Source: Saposhnikovia divaricata
Lineage: Eukaryota > Streptophyta > Magnoliopsida > Apiales > Apiaceae
Assembly (NCBI GenBank): GCA_036435485.1
Contig: CM071599.1
Coordinates: forward strand, 209,473,178-209,537,177
Direction of reading: 5' to 3'
Length of the DNA stretch: 64,000 nucleotides
Part shown: one piece after another, positions 33,442-43,257 of the stretch
Layout: each line of letters begins with the position of its first letter
Position numbering within the stretch: position 1 is the first letter of the stretch
Program-made: the position numbers and the translations under genes
The notes under the pieces: model-generated
What the model was told of the DNA's origin: nothing
Seen by the model: the letters and a program-made list of their open reading frames with translations, nothing else
The model's database searches: none

Positions 33442-34529
33442 ACATACATAAGGGATGCCGAACTCTTCTCATGAATTCTCCCACTGATGAATTGGATGAC
33501 GAAAGCAGCGCTTAACTCCTTAAAAGAGCCAATCGAATTTGCAGGTAGATGGCTATACCATCTTTGAGCCATGCCTGACAGAGTTTGAGGGAACGCCCTA
33601 CACTTTAAGGCATCACTAGCAGGCTGCAGCAGCAGTGCGTTCGAGAAAGTTCTGACATGATTTGCGGGATCGCCCGTTCCATCATAGGCCTTAATAGTTG
33701 GCATCTTAAACTTCCTTGAGATGTGGGCATTCATCACCTCCTCAGTAAACGGAGGTGTGGGATCGTCAGGGTCCCCAAGTGGCATCAGATCTTTGGGGTT
33801 ACTCCTGGGGGTTTCCACCCTCATAGCTTCTCTTGTTGGGACATCAGCCCTCTTCTGTCTTCTTGAAGATCTCTCCAAATCTATAACAGGAATCCTTTCT
33901 GAGATTGGAGGGGGTCGAATCAGACTCTGTCTTGCCTGTTCCCTTGCTATATCATCCTTCAACCTTTGGATCTCAGCCTCATGAGCCTTAATCCTCTCCT
34001 CAATCGTTTGTGGAGGCCCATCATGGATTCTCCGTGTTCTTCTTAGGGGTTCCTTGCTAGCACGTCGCCTCCTCGGGGCTTCATCTCGATCATCATCTTC
34101 AGATGATGATGAATCATCAGTATAGGGACCCGAGTAGTCATCATATTCTCGATCACGGATCTGTAAGGCGTGTCCGCTCGGTCCAGGTTCCCTTCGTCGA
34201 GGGGGATAGTTAGGCAATCCATACATAGGGTTGGTGTTCAGAGGGAGATCCGTAGTGTGGATCTGTACCCCCGTGCGATCAATGTTACCAAGAGGAGAAA
34301 CCACCATCTGGAGAGGGTTGGTTTCTTGGCCTTGAGGGACGATCACCGAGTGAGTCCCCTCCACATGGGGAGTCGTCCCTGGGGGTTGAGTGGGCAGAGG
34401 TTGAACGACCGTCCCTGTTGATGGGAGTATTTGTCCTTCCTCAGTGACGATGAGCGAATCTGAAGTGGCTGGTTGAGCAGAGTTAAGGGGCACGGCCTCG
34501 GTTGACGTTGTCCTTCGTGTTTGAACCAT
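33414..34529 (-). CDS. Gag N-terminal part of the Tat element
   Basis: Starts at the ATG at 34529, just inside the primer-binding site. It has an acidic/basic low-complexity stretch (EYDDYSGPYTDDSSSSEDDD), an RRRRASKEPLRRTRR run, and a coiled-coil segment. The gag core has MPTIKAYDGTGDPANHVRTF and MAQRWYSHLPANSIGSFKEL. The frame runs out near 33414. The same protein continues in the overlapping frame ending at 33441, so a frameshift lies around 33445-33475. Confidence 0.82.
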   Translation of the reverse strand: MVQTRRTTSTEAVPLNSAQPATSDSLIVTEEGQILPSTGTVVQPLPTQPPGTTPHVEGTHSVIVPQGQETNPLQMVVSPLGNIDRTGVQIHTTDLPLNTNPMYGLPNYPPRRREPGPSGHALQIRDREYDDYSGPYTDDSSSSEDDDRDEAPRRRRASKEPLRRTRRIHDGPPQTIEERIKAHEAEIQRLKDDIAREQARQSLIRPPPISERIPVIDLERSSRRQKRADVPTREAMRVETPRSNPKDLMPLGDPDDPTPPFTEEVMNAHISRKFKMPTIKAYDGTGDPANHVRTFSNALLLQPASDALKCRAFPQTLSGMAQRWYSHLPANSIGSFKELSAAFVIQFISGRIHEKSSASLMYVWCKGRMRT

Positions 34530-34540
34530 GGTTGATGTTG

Positions 34541-34560
34541 TCGTCCCACAGACGGCGCCA
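34541..34560 (-). other. Primer-binding site of the Tat element
   Basis: On the minus strand TGGCGCCGTCTGTGGGACGA lies two bases from the 5' LTR. The form TGGCGCCGTCTGTGGG is common in Tat-type elements. The tRNA it matches is not assigned here. Confidence 0.75.
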
Positions 34561-34562
34561 AA

Positions 34563-35081
34563 TGTTGTGGAATAAAAACTAGGCTACTAGTATTGCGGCT
34601 AGGGTTTATGTATTTAATGTAAGGGTATGTGAGCTTCGGGCTTTAATGGCTGCTTCTGCGTTCGAGACTTAAACGGTCCTCACAGAATGCCTACGTATCT
34701 CTGTAACTAGAGAATCAAGCCAATAAAACGTAGTTCTGAGGTGAGGGGTCTGACCCTTTATATAGGCTGAGAAGCCTTAGAATTAAGGTAGGAGTTGGAG
34801 ACTTAATAGATAAGTCACCTCCTTGAGGAAAGTTCTTGATCTATTCCTTATAGGAATCAGTTTCCATATAGAATTGGATGCTTTATATGATAAGTCTGAA
34901 GGAGATATTATCCTTATCCAACTCTTATTTGCTGAGCTGTTTATTACCCTTAATATTAATTACGAAATTAATATTATGAATAGGGTTTGGGCCCAACTGG
35001 TGGGCCCCACGTTTGGACTATTCCGGATATAATTAATACCATATTAAAGGTGTCTTTAAGGCTTACTTTTAGCCCATATCA
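34563..35081 (-). repeat. 5' LTR of the Tat element
   Basis: 519 bp, same termini as 23206-23724. TATA box (minus-strand CTATATAAAG) at 34756-34765 would drive the genomic RNA. Confidence 0.9.
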
Positions 35082-35514
35082 TCATTATATATTTAATTTT
35101 TGATATTTATTTTGTTAATTTTGTATTGTTTAAATATTCTATATTTTAATGTATATTAATTTGCATCTTTTAGCATTATAGGTTCTCATGATCAACATAT
35201 CATACCATATTATTTTAATATAGTAACACATTGTTTTGTCGGATAGGAATTAATTATTTAAATTTATTTCACACTAAAATAAATATTTTGGTCAGCTATG
35301 ATAGAATAATAATAATTGAAATGGATAAAATTTTAATAAATAATTGTAAATTGAAAATTTCTAATTATATTTAAAAATATCTTTGATTGATATGATGTAT
35401 TTTTTACAGGTGTAAATACCTCGCGGCAGAATAAATAAAATAACCTCTTTAAACAATAGTCTTTAAGGGCCAAGAAAAAAATTTATTTTATCTAGAGTAA
35501 AAATGTTCGTTGTA
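35082..35514. other. AT-rich intergenic sequence
   Basis: Starts with the right TCATT duplication. No ORF or repeat recognised. Confidence 0.4.
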
Positions 35515-35522
35515 TTATGTGG

Positions 35523-36136
35523 TAGGGATGTCAAAAAAATCCGATCCGACGGATACCCGCTCCGAAACCCGAAATTTTGGATAATCCGAACCCGATTTTT
35601 TGGATTTGGATTTGATTTTCAGACCCGAAAATTTTTGGATTTGGATTTGGATATTATGAAACCCGATCCGAAATCCGATCCGAAAACCGATCCAAACCCG
35701 ATCCGAACCCGAAACCCGAAAAAAAACCCGAATATATATATATATATATAGGGTCTTGTTCTAATAGAAACTAACTTAGAATAGAAACTAGAAACTAAAC
35801 CTAAATTAAATATTTCAAGCTAATCTAATGACCAAATTAGGGGTACTCCAATACAAAAAACGTTTAAAATTATTGTCTCTATTCAACAAAAATATAAAAA
35901 AATTTAAAAAAAATTTAAAAAAGTTACTGTTCACGTGATGACGTGGCACATGAACAATAACTTTTTAAAAATTTTTTTTTTTATTTTTTTTTATATTTTT
36001 GTTGAATAGAGCCAAGAATTTTAAACGTTTTTTGTGAAGGTGCCCCTAGCGGGGCCATTAAAATAAATGAAATATAATTTATTTAGTGTAGGTTTCTAGT
36101 TTCTATTCTAAGGTTGGTTTCTATTTGAACGCTAGC

Positions 36137-36188
<52 letters not shown>

Positions 36189-36572
36189 ATGTATATGTAT
36201 ATATGTATATAATTTATACTATAATACATTTCATAATGTAAAATTTTATAACAAAATTAAATATTAAAATATTAAAATTAATGCACAGAATATAATTTAT
36301 TTATATAATATTAATAATACTTTTTATAATGTATAAATATTATAGTGTGTGTTATATAAAACTTGATCGAAAATTTCTGGTTTTCGGATTTCGGGTTTCG
36401 GGTATTATCCAAATCCAAAAATTTTCGGGTTTCGGGTATACCCGAAATCCACCCGAAATCCATTGGATCAGGTTCGGGTTTCAGTTTTCGGATATTTTTC
36501 GGGTTCGGGTTTTATCCAAAAAATCGGGTTTGGATTTGTATTTTGCCAAATCCGACCCGATTGCCATCCCTA
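35523..36572. mobile_element. Non-autonomous hAT element, 1050 bp
   Basis: Terminal inverted repeats start TAGGGATGTCAA on the left and TAGGGATGGCAATCGGGTCG on the right (read in reverse). An 8-bp duplication TTATGTGG flanks it at 35515-35522 and 36573-36580, as expected for hAT. Internal arms hold many CCGAACCCGA/TCGGGTTCGG repeats. No transposase is present. A fold-back MITE and AT microsatellites lie in the middle. Its right edge is 133 bp from the start codon of the F-box gene. Confidence 0.85.
35751..36142. mobile_element. Fold-back MITE nested in the hAT element
   Basis: About 390 bp. The left arm (GTTCTAATAGAAACTAACTT, then TAGAATAGAAACTAGAAAC) is complementary to the right arm (GTTTCTAGTTTCTATTCTAA). 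AAAACGTTTAAAATT also pairs with AATTTTAAACGTTTT further in, so most of the element can fold into one hairpin. It sits inside a TATATA run, which flanks both sides. Confidence 0.7.
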
Positions 36573-36705
36573 TTATGTGGGCAACAAAAATATTATTTTA
36601 GCGGCTTTATCGATTATTACTTCTTGCATAAACAGGCGTACAACTTTATAGAGCAGCTGAGCGACTAACCCTAATTCGATTTCACCTCTTGTTGAAGCTA
36701 GCTCA

Positions 36706-37815
36706 ATGGTGAAATCTGCGGACGAATTACCAGAAGTATTGGTTACTGATATACTTATTCGCCTTAAGGTAAAATCATTGGTTCTATGCAAGTGCGTTTG
36801 CAAGTCATGGTTATCTATAATCTCAAACCCGTATTTTATAAAATCTCACCTTAAGTGTGCTATAATCGCTTCCATGAACAAGCCGACATTACTCAAAATT
36901 CAATATCCCCCGCCGTACGAGGACAACAAGCCATTCGATGCGTCAACTGTGGCGATGCTTTCCAGCTATCCCATACACTGTGAATGTCTTGCTATGCCGA
37001 GGGTTTTCGAAGATTATAGTGTTGTTAATTCTTATAATGGCATTATCTGTCTTTTGGACTCTTTTTCTACTGGTCAATTTATCTACCTCTGGAATCCATC
37101 AATTAGGCAATACAAAAAACTTCCTTATCACCCGTGCGAAGCTACAATACGTCCATCAATAGGGTTTGGTTATGATTCTAGCTCTGATGACTACAAGGTC
37201 TTTAGGGTTGTACATAAAAATTTTTATGATATAGTAGTGCCAACAGTGCAGGTGTATTCCACGAAAGCTGATATTTGGAGAGATTTCGAGGCTCCTATTT
37301 TGAAAGACAAAGAGTACTGGAGGAAAAAGGTGCCAGCTAATGTTGTTGTAAAAGGGGTAATGTATATGGATGGTGGGGATGAGCTCTTCTCATTTGATAT
37401 GCGGACGGATGTTTTTGGAATGATTCCATTCCCGGGCTCTACTGGAAAAAAAGCATCACAGGTTTTGGGTTTCGAAGATTATGTTGCTATGGCCTTTGCC
37501 TCTTATGGTTCTGGAACAGGAATTGATGTATGGGCACTTGATGATGCTTGTGTCGAGGTTTCTTGGACTAAAAGATTCATTATTGAGGCTGCAGATTTTG
37601 GTAAGAATATATTGTTAAAATGTTATTTGGGTGCTGGACTGTTGTATGGACGCAGGTATAAGAATGGACGATGTATCTTCCTGTATGACTGTGATGAAAA
37701 TAAAGAGAAAAAATTTTATGTACATGGAGAGCTCACTGGTAGTCCAACTCTTAAATACATTCTTAAATACACGGAGAGCCTTGTTTCTCTGGATGGCTTC
37801 AAGCAAATGGAGTAA
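36706..37815 (+). CDS. F-box protein with F-box-associated domain
   Basis: An intact single-exon gene of 369 codons. Residues about 5-48 form the F-box (DELPEVLVTDILIRLKVKSL with VCKSWLSIISNPYFIKSHL), which binds SKP1 in SCF ubiquitin ligases. The rest fits the plant F-box-associated type 1 region: YNGIICL, YLWNPSIRQYKKLP, GFGYDSSSDDYKVFRVV, VQVYSTKADIWRDF and LFSFDMRTDVFGMIPFP. This half normally recognises a target protein, unknown here. Single-exon structure and length are usual for this very large plant family. The ATG follows a purine-rich A-containing context (GCTCAATGG). A weak TATA-like CTTTATAGAG lies near 36645. The hAT element leaves only about 130 bp of original upstream sequence. 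Confidence 0.9.
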   Translation: MVKSADELPEVLVTDILIRLKVKSLVLCKCVCKSWLSIISNPYFIKSHLKCAIIASMNKPTLLKIQYPPPYEDNKPFDASTVAMLSSYPIHCECLAMPRVFEDYSVVNSYNGIICLLDSFSTGQFIYLWNPSIRQYKKLPYHPCEATIRPSIGFGYDSSSDDYKVFRVVHKNFYDIVVPTVQVYSTKADIWRDFEAPILKDKEYWRKKVPANVVVKGVMYMDGGDELFSFDMRTDVFGMIPFPGSTGKKASQVLGFEDYVAMAFASYGSGTGIDVWALDDACVEVSWTKRFIIEAADFGKNILLKCYLGAGLLYGRRYKNGRCIFLYDCDENKEKKFYVHGELTGSPTLKYILKYTESLVSLDGFKQME

Positions 37816-38616
37816 ACGCTAACTAATTTGGCCGCAGGAAATAACCAATCTACTATATAGTACTTGTTTCAAATTATATCTAGAGGTAACTAATTGGCAA
37901 CACATATATATTTCAAATAACTAGTTTGAGATATGCTTTTATTGCACACTGCTCCATCTTTTTCTATACAAGTTACCCATTTCACTTTTCGTCTACAGTT
38001 TTATTACGGATTTGGTCACTTGAGTACTTGCTTAATTTTATATAGGTCTGATCTTCTTGTTTGATATTTCTTTAATAATTCTCTAAACACGCTCAACACT
38101 CTTGATAGGTTTCAAAGGTCATTGATGATGGACTAGATATTTCTGAGTTTAATTTCGCTAGATTGTATATAAACCCCTAGCTATACAAGGAGTCTCTTAT
38201 AATTGTTACCTAGATATAAGTTAATTTGATCCCAGGAACTGAGAGTACTGTGTGAGACAACTGAGTTTTCATGCATGTCAAACTTAAGGATTTAATTATA
38301 TGTTACAAGCAACTAGCTATAATCTGCTATAAACTTCACGTATATCAGCAATCAAGGTTTGCCAGGAGAATAAGTCATTAAAACATATATACCCGATGCA
38401 TCCATGCAGATGCTGCATAGAATAAGTACTAGTTACGAGCAGCACTTGTAATATATTGCATATATTAATGCACCACGGTAATACAAGCTCTTAACCTCAG
38501 AAAGGTTGAAACATAAGATGCAAATTCATAGATCCAACAACTCTTATTCATACTAATTAAACTTATATAGGTGGCATGCATGAGTTGTGTGCAATTTAAA
38601 AATATGTCCTAGCTAG
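37816..38616. other. Intergenic sequence between the F-box and RALF-like genes
   Basis: No ORF recognised. The part from about 38390 to 38520 has a counterpart at 63130-63260: GCATAGAATAAGTACT versus GCATAGGATAAGTACT, and TACAAGCTCTTAA in both. It is thus the 3' flank of a duplicated locus. Confidence 0.45.
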
Positions 38617-38824
38617 CTAGTTTCCAGTATTCCCTGTGGAAGAAGGTGGTGGAGGACGCACGCCAGGACGCATGGGGATGCAGCTGGCATAGACGTACGG
38701 GTTACAGGGGTATATAAGACGTCCTGGGCCTAAGTGCTGCATAAGTAATCGAACCGAGGGATGGAGTAATGAAAGCCATGGATACGAAAATGAGGACTAA
38801 CTTCAAGTAGGTGGCTAGAGACAT
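38617..38824 (-). pseudogene. RALF-like small secreted peptide gene, frameshifted
   Basis: The ATG at 38822-38824 starts a 40-codon frame: a hydrophobic signal peptide (LKLVLIFVSMAFITPSLG) then SITYAALRPRTSY, resembling the YISY-type start of a mature RALF peptide. It stops at 38702. One frame over, coding-like sequence continues (CNPYVYASCIPMRPGVRPPP) to a stop at 38617-38619, so one base has been gained or lost near 38705. RALF peptides are apoplastic ligands of FERONIA-type receptor kinases. The full RALF cysteine pattern is not present, so this could be a divergent RALF or another cysteine-poor secreted peptide. A TATA box lies at 38873. Confidence 0.5.
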
Positions 38825-38872
38825 CTTGATAAAGTGAGATCGTGGTGTGCATTCTAATGTAGGAAGGTTGGG

Positions 38873-38881
38873 TTTTTATAG
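38873..38881 (-). promoter_or_regulatory. TATA box of the RALF-like gene
   Basis: Minus-strand CTATAAAAACCC lies about 50 bp before the ATG at 38824. The copia insertion at 38990 is about 110 bp further upstream. Confidence 0.5.
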
Positions 38882-38989
38882 GAGATTTTATTTGACTATT
38901 CAGCTACAATAATCGCCAAATGGTTTCATATTTCTACAAATTTTCCACGGTAGAGGTCAGGACATTTGGATTTTGGGATAATAGATTTT

Positions 38990-39236
38990 TGTTGTTATTA
39001 TGTGTATAGGGTTTATGTATATATTTTAGTGTGTGTGTTATGGAACAGAATAAGGAAACAAGAGCCTTTAAATTTCTATTGTATATTGATCAATCTTTAC
39101 CTCCTTTATATAATAGGAGAATACAAACCAAATACATGAATGATAATAATAGATACATGATCAGATACATCTCCTTGATTCTATGAACCATATTTAATGC
39201 ACTCCTCAAACTTCTATGAGATTAGTTTATCCAACA
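38990..39236 (-). repeat. 3' LTR of the copia element
   Basis: TGTTGTTATT to TATCCAACA. It is the LTR closest to the RALF-like gene promoter. A TATA-like CTATTATATAAAGG is on the minus strand near 39107. The polypurine tract (AAGGGAGGAATA on the minus strand) follows at 39237-39249 and overlaps the end of the polyprotein frame. Confidence 0.9.
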
Positions 39237-39246
39237 TATTCCTCCC

Positions 39247-42200
39247 TTAAACTAATTCCTTTCGATCCTTCATTCCCATCATCCTTTTGTAAGTATCTAG
39301 TAGAGCTTTGGACATTGGTTTAGTGAGCACATCTGCAACCTGGTCACGACTAGCAACATGACTTAAATTCACATTCTTCTCCTTTACATGCTCCCGGATA
39401 AAATGAAAACGAACATCTATGTGTTTGCTCCTTTCATGATGTACTGGATTCTTGGCAAGCTCAATTGCAGACTTGTTGTCAATGCAAACTTCAGTTGATC
39501 TCTGTTGTGGGATTCTTAATTCACTAAGTAACCTTCTTAACCAAATAGCATGACAAACACAGTGAGAGGCTGCCACATATTCTGCTTCACAGGTTGATAA
39601 TGCCACTATCGGCTGCTTCTTAGAATACCATGTAAATGCAGTGTCTCCCATAAAAAACAAGTAACCAGATGTGCTTTTTCGTTCATCCATATCTCCACAC
39701 CAATCACTATCAGAATATCCCATCAATTTATAGTCTTCAGTTCTGGAATAAAACAATCCCAGTGACTTTGTTCCTTGAATATATCTCAGAATTCTTTTTA
39801 TTGTCTTCCAATGTGACTGTTTTGGATCCTCCATGAATCTACTTACAATCCTAACACTATAAGCAATGTCAGGTCTTGTGCAAGTAAGATACCTCAAGCT
39901 TCCAACCAAACTCTGATATAAATTTGCTTCTACTGACGTTCCTCCCTCAAATTTAGAGAGTTTGATGCCTTGTTCCATCGGAGTTGCTACTGGATTGCAG
40001 TGCTCCATCCTGAATTTCTTCAAAATATTGTTTGCATATGCTTCTTGAGAAATAAAAATGCCTGATTTTTCTTGCTTCACCTCAATGCCAAGAAAATATC
40101 TCATCAAGCCCAAATCTGTCATCTCGAACTCTTGAGTCATCTCCTTCTTAAATTCCTTAATCATCTCTTCATTGTTGCCCATAAAAATAAGATCATCAAC
40201 ATAAAGTGCAACAAACAGTGATTTACCTTGTTTTTCTTTGACATAGAGAGCAGCCTCATAAGGACATTGAACAAAATCATTCTTTTTGAAGTAGGCATCA
40301 ATTCGAGTGTTCCAAGCTCGTGGCGCCTGTTTTAAACCATACAATGCCTTGTATAATTTTAACACCATTCCTTCTTTCCCTGATTTTTCATATCCAGGTG
40401 GTTGGTTTACATACACCACTTCTTCGAGCAATCCATTTAAGAACGCAGACTTCACGTCCATCTGGTAAATAGGCCATTTGTTTTGAGCTGCTTGAGAGAT
40501 TAACAGTCTAATTGTCTCCATCCTTGCTACAGGTGCGAAAACCTCATCATAGTCTATTCCAGCCTTCTGTCGATAGCCCTTTGCTACCAACCTTGCCTTA
40601 TATCTTTCCACTTCTCCTTGAGCATTCAGTTTCTTCTTATAAACCCATTTAACATCGATGGGTTTACATCCTTCTGGAGGTTCGACCAGTTCCCAAGTTT
40701 TGTTCTTTTCAATAGCTTTGATTTCATCATCCATTGCATCTTTCCACATCTTGTCTTTTACTGCTTCTCCAAAGTCTATGCTTTCTGCATCAGCCACCAA
40801 ACATACTAGGTGTACTTCACCATGTTCATATATATCTTGTAAACTTCGAGTTCTAGGATTCATAGGCTCATCCTCATCTGATTCTTCATTTTCAGCATCA
40901 GAGTTTGTTGCTGAAATCTTAGAAATCTGAATATTATCTTCTGTTTTTTCTTTTTCATGTGCTTTACTCCAATTCCATGCATCATCTTCTTGTATCTTTA
41001 CATCTCGACTCACAACAACCTTCATAACAACTGGATCAAGTAGTCTGTAGGCTTTTGTTTTCTCATCATAGCCAATAAAAATATATTTCTTGCTCTTATC
41101 ATCCAACTTTGTTCTCCTTTGATCAGGAACATGTGAATATGCCACACTCCCAAAAACTTTCAAGTGTGAAACAGTAGGCTTCTTTCCACTCCATAATTCT
41201 TGAGGAGTTTCATCCCCCAAGTTTGAATGTGGACATCGATTCTGAATATAAACTGCACATTGCACTGCTTCCGCCCAGAATTCTTTTGGTAATTCCTTGC
41301 TCTTTAACATTGATCGAACCATGTCTAAGATTGTTCGATTTTTCCGTTCAGCCACGCCATTCTGCTGTGGTGAATAGGGGGCTGTTAGGAACCTTCTAAT
41401 GCCATGTTCTTCACAGTATTCCGTAAAAGCGTTTGATGTATATTCTCCTCCTCTATCAGAACGCAATCCCTTGATATGCATTCCTGTCTTCTTTTCTACC
41501 AGCACTTTGAACTTCTTGAAAACTTTTAATGCCTCAGATTTTTCATTTAAGAAATAAACCCATGTTCTTCGAGAATAATCATCAATGAAAGTGATGAAAT
41601 ACCTCTTGGAACCAAATGATTTAGGTGTGATAGGACCACATATATCTGTATGCACCAATTCGAGAGGCTTTGAAGCACGATAAGTTGCCCTTTTCTGGAA
41701 TGAACTCCTTGTATGTTTTGCCAGCACACAATCTTCACAATAGCTGCCTGTATGATCCATGCTTGGTATTCCATGAACCATCCCTTTGTTTGCCAACTCC
41801 TTCAGACCACCATAGTGTAAGTGTCCAAGTCTTTTGTGCCATAACGTTGCTTTATCCTCTGACTTTGTTTGTAAACATTTCTCCTGTATGTTCTTCAGAT
41901 TCAATTTGAACATTCGATTTTGAGACATTTCAGTTTTAGCAATTGTCCTGCCATTTTTGTCCTTCAATATCATGACTTTGTCACCCATAAAGATTGAGTA
42001 ACCTTTTTCGAGTAGCTGTCCAAGACTCAGAATATTGTTCTTCATGTCAGGAACATAGTATACATCTTCAATTCTTCCTTGTTTGCCATCCTTTTTAGTA
42101 AAACATATTTCACCCTTTCCTTTCACTTCTATCTTCGATGAATCTCCGAATGACACAACTCCATTATTTATTTCCTTTAAATCAGTAAAGAGATGCTTGA

Positions 42201-43254
42201 GACCAGACATATGGTTGCTGGCCCCACTATCAAGATACCACAAAACTTCATCTTCAGGAATCATACCTTTGCAGGCCATTAGTAGAACACCTTCATTTTG
42301 TTGCTCCTCCGTTTCGACTAGATTTGCATTTTCTGCAACCTTTTTGTTAAACCAGCAATCTTTGGCAAAATGTCCAAATTTTCCACAATTGTAACATTCT
42401 ACAGATCTGCTTCCTCTTCCAGAATATGATCTTCCACCTCTGCCACGACCACGTCCTTGGCCACGCCAATTTTGTTGATTTGTTTGCACCTTCTCCTCAA
42501 ATCTGTTGCTTACAGGACCACGTCCTCTACCTCGAGTTAAATTCTGTCTTGCACGTCCACGTCCTTTTCCTCTATTGTATTGTGTATACAATACTTTATC
42601 TTTGTCTTCAACTGAGACATCAGTTTTCAATACTTGAGATTCTGTCTCCTCATTCTTTAATAATCTTTCTGAATATGCTTGCAGAGATCCCATCAGTTGA
42701 TCAACAGTCATGGTCTCTACATCATTTGACTCTTCAATAGTAATTCCAACTAGTTGCAGTTTTGTATTTAAAGATCTTAATATCTTCTCATTTACACGTG
42801 CATCTTCGATTTTTTCTCCATAATTCTTCATTTGATTCACAACAGAGGAAACCCTCGTGAAGTAATCCGGGACTGATTCCATATCTTTCATATGTAAAGA
42901 CTCAAATTCACCACATAGAGTTTGTAATCGTACCTTTTTTACTTTGTCAACACCTTTAAAATTGTTCTGCAAAATCTCCCAGGCCTCCTTTGCTTTCGTT
43001 GCAGATGCAACCTTCTCAAACATGCCTTCATCAAGGCCCATATGTATGATAGACAAAGCTTGTTGATCTTGTTTTCGTAACTTGGCAAGAGCGTTTTTCT
43101 GACCTTGATTTAAAGCTCCTTCATTCTCTGGTTCATCGTATCCTTTGTCAATGATTTCCCATGCCTCCTGTGAACCAAGTAACGCTTTCATTCGTAGACA
43201 CCAGTGGCCATAGTTTTCTTTGGTAAGTTTTGGAACAGCAAAAGAATTATTCAT
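39247..43254 (-). CDS. Copia Gag-Pol polyprotein (gag, protease, integrase, RT, RNase H)
   Basis: 1335 codons in one frame from the ATG at 43254. Gag starts with PKLTKENYGHWCLRMKALL. The zinc knuckle CYNCGKFGHFAKDC is near residue 285 after an Arg/Gly-rich stretch. Protease has WYLDSGASNHMSG near 338. Integrase has the zinc region around HKRLGHLHYGG near 476 and core motifs LVHTDICGP and SPQQNGVAERKNR. RT has MDVKSAFLNGLLEE and YVDDLIFMGN near 1018. RNase H has GYSDSDWCGDMDERKSTSG and ends with ADVLTKPM. The domain order (integrase before RT) defines Ty1/copia. All catalytic motifs look intact and no stop is present. It resembles the tobacco Tnt1 type. Confidence 0.95.
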   Translation of the reverse strand: MNNSFAVPKLTKENYGHWCLRMKALLGSQEAWEIIDKGYDEPENEGALNQGQKNALAKLRKQDQQALSIIHMGLDEGMFEKVASATKAKEAWEILQNNFKGVDKVKKVRLQTLCGEFESLHMKDMESVPDYFTRVSSVVNQMKNYGEKIEDARVNEKILRSLNTKLQLVGITIEESNDVETMTVDQLMGSLQAYSERLLKNEETESQVLKTDVSVEDKDKVLYTQYNRGKGRGRARQNLTRGRGRGPVSNRFEEKVQTNQQNWRGQGRGRGRGGRSYSGRGSRSVECYNCGKFGHFAKDCWFNKKVAENANLVETEEQQNEGVLLMACKGMIPEDEVLWYLDSGASNHMSGLKHLFTDLKEINNGVVSFGDSSKIEVKGKGEICFTKKDGKQGRIEDVYYVPDMKNNILSLGQLLEKGYSIFMGDKVMILKDKNGRTIAKTEMSQNRMFKLNLKNIQEKCLQTKSEDKATLWHKRLGHLHYGGLKELANKGMVHGIPSMDHTGSYCEDCVLAKHTRSSFQKRATYRASKPLELVHTDICGPITPKSFGSKRYFITFIDDYSRRTWVYFLNEKSEALKVFKKFKVLVEKKTGMHIKGLRSDRGGEYTSNAFTEYCEEHGIRRFLTAPYSPQQNGVAERKNRTILDMVRSMLKSKELPKEFWAEAVQCAVYIQNRCPHSNLGDETPQELWSGKKPTVSHLKVFGSVAYSHVPDQRRTKLDDKSKKYIFIGYDEKTKAYRLLDPVVMKVVVSRDVKIQEDDAWNWSKAHEKEKTEDNIQISKISATNSDAENEESDEDEPMNPRTRSLQDIYEHGEVHLVCLVADAESIDFGEAVKDKMWKDAMDDEIKAIEKNKTWELVEPPEGCKPIDVKWVYKKKLNAQGEVERYKARLVAKGYRQKAGIDYDEVFAPVARMETIRLLISQAAQNKWPIYQMDVKSAFLNGLLEEVVYVNQPPGYEKSGKEGMVLKLYKALYGLKQAPRAWNTRIDAYFKKNDFVQCPYEAALYVKEKQGKSLFVALYVDDLIFMGNNEEMIKEFKKEMTQEFEMTDLGLMRYFLGIEVKQEKSGIFISQEAYANNILKKFRMEHCNPVATPMEQGIKLSKFEGGTSVEANLYQSLVGSLRYLTCTRPDIAYSVRIVSRFMEDPKQSHWKTIKRILRYIQGTKSLGLFYSRTEDYKLMGYSDSDWCGDMDERKSTSGYLFFMGDTAFTWYSKKQPIVALSTCEAEYVAASHCVCHAIWLRRLLSELRIPQQRSTEVCIDNKSAIELAKNPVHHERSKHIDVRFHFIREHVKEKNVNLSHVASRDQVADVLTKPMSKALLDTYKRMMGMKDRKELV

Positions 43255-43257
43255 GTT

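Larger units (their letters stand above)
23206..35081 (-). mobile_element. Tat-lineage Ty3/gypsy LTR retrotransposon, 11.9 kb, nearly complete
   Basis: LTRs at 23206-23724 and 34563-35081 are both 519 bp and differ at about four positions that I can see (roughly 99% identical). TSD TCATT flanks both sides (23201-23205 and 35082-35086). On the minus strand the order is LTR, primer-binding site, gag, protease, RT, RNase H, second RNase H, integrase, then a 3' region with a plus-strand spliced ORF and a 79-bp tandem array, polypurine tract, LTR. A second archaeal-type RNase H and an antisense ORF after integrase are known traits of the Tat group. Coding is disrupted at three points, so the copy is young but probably not autonomous. 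Confidence 0.9.

Noticed and set aside
40618..42740. Plus-strand open frames across the copia polyprotein
   Set aside because: They are antisense shadows of an intact 1335-codon gene.
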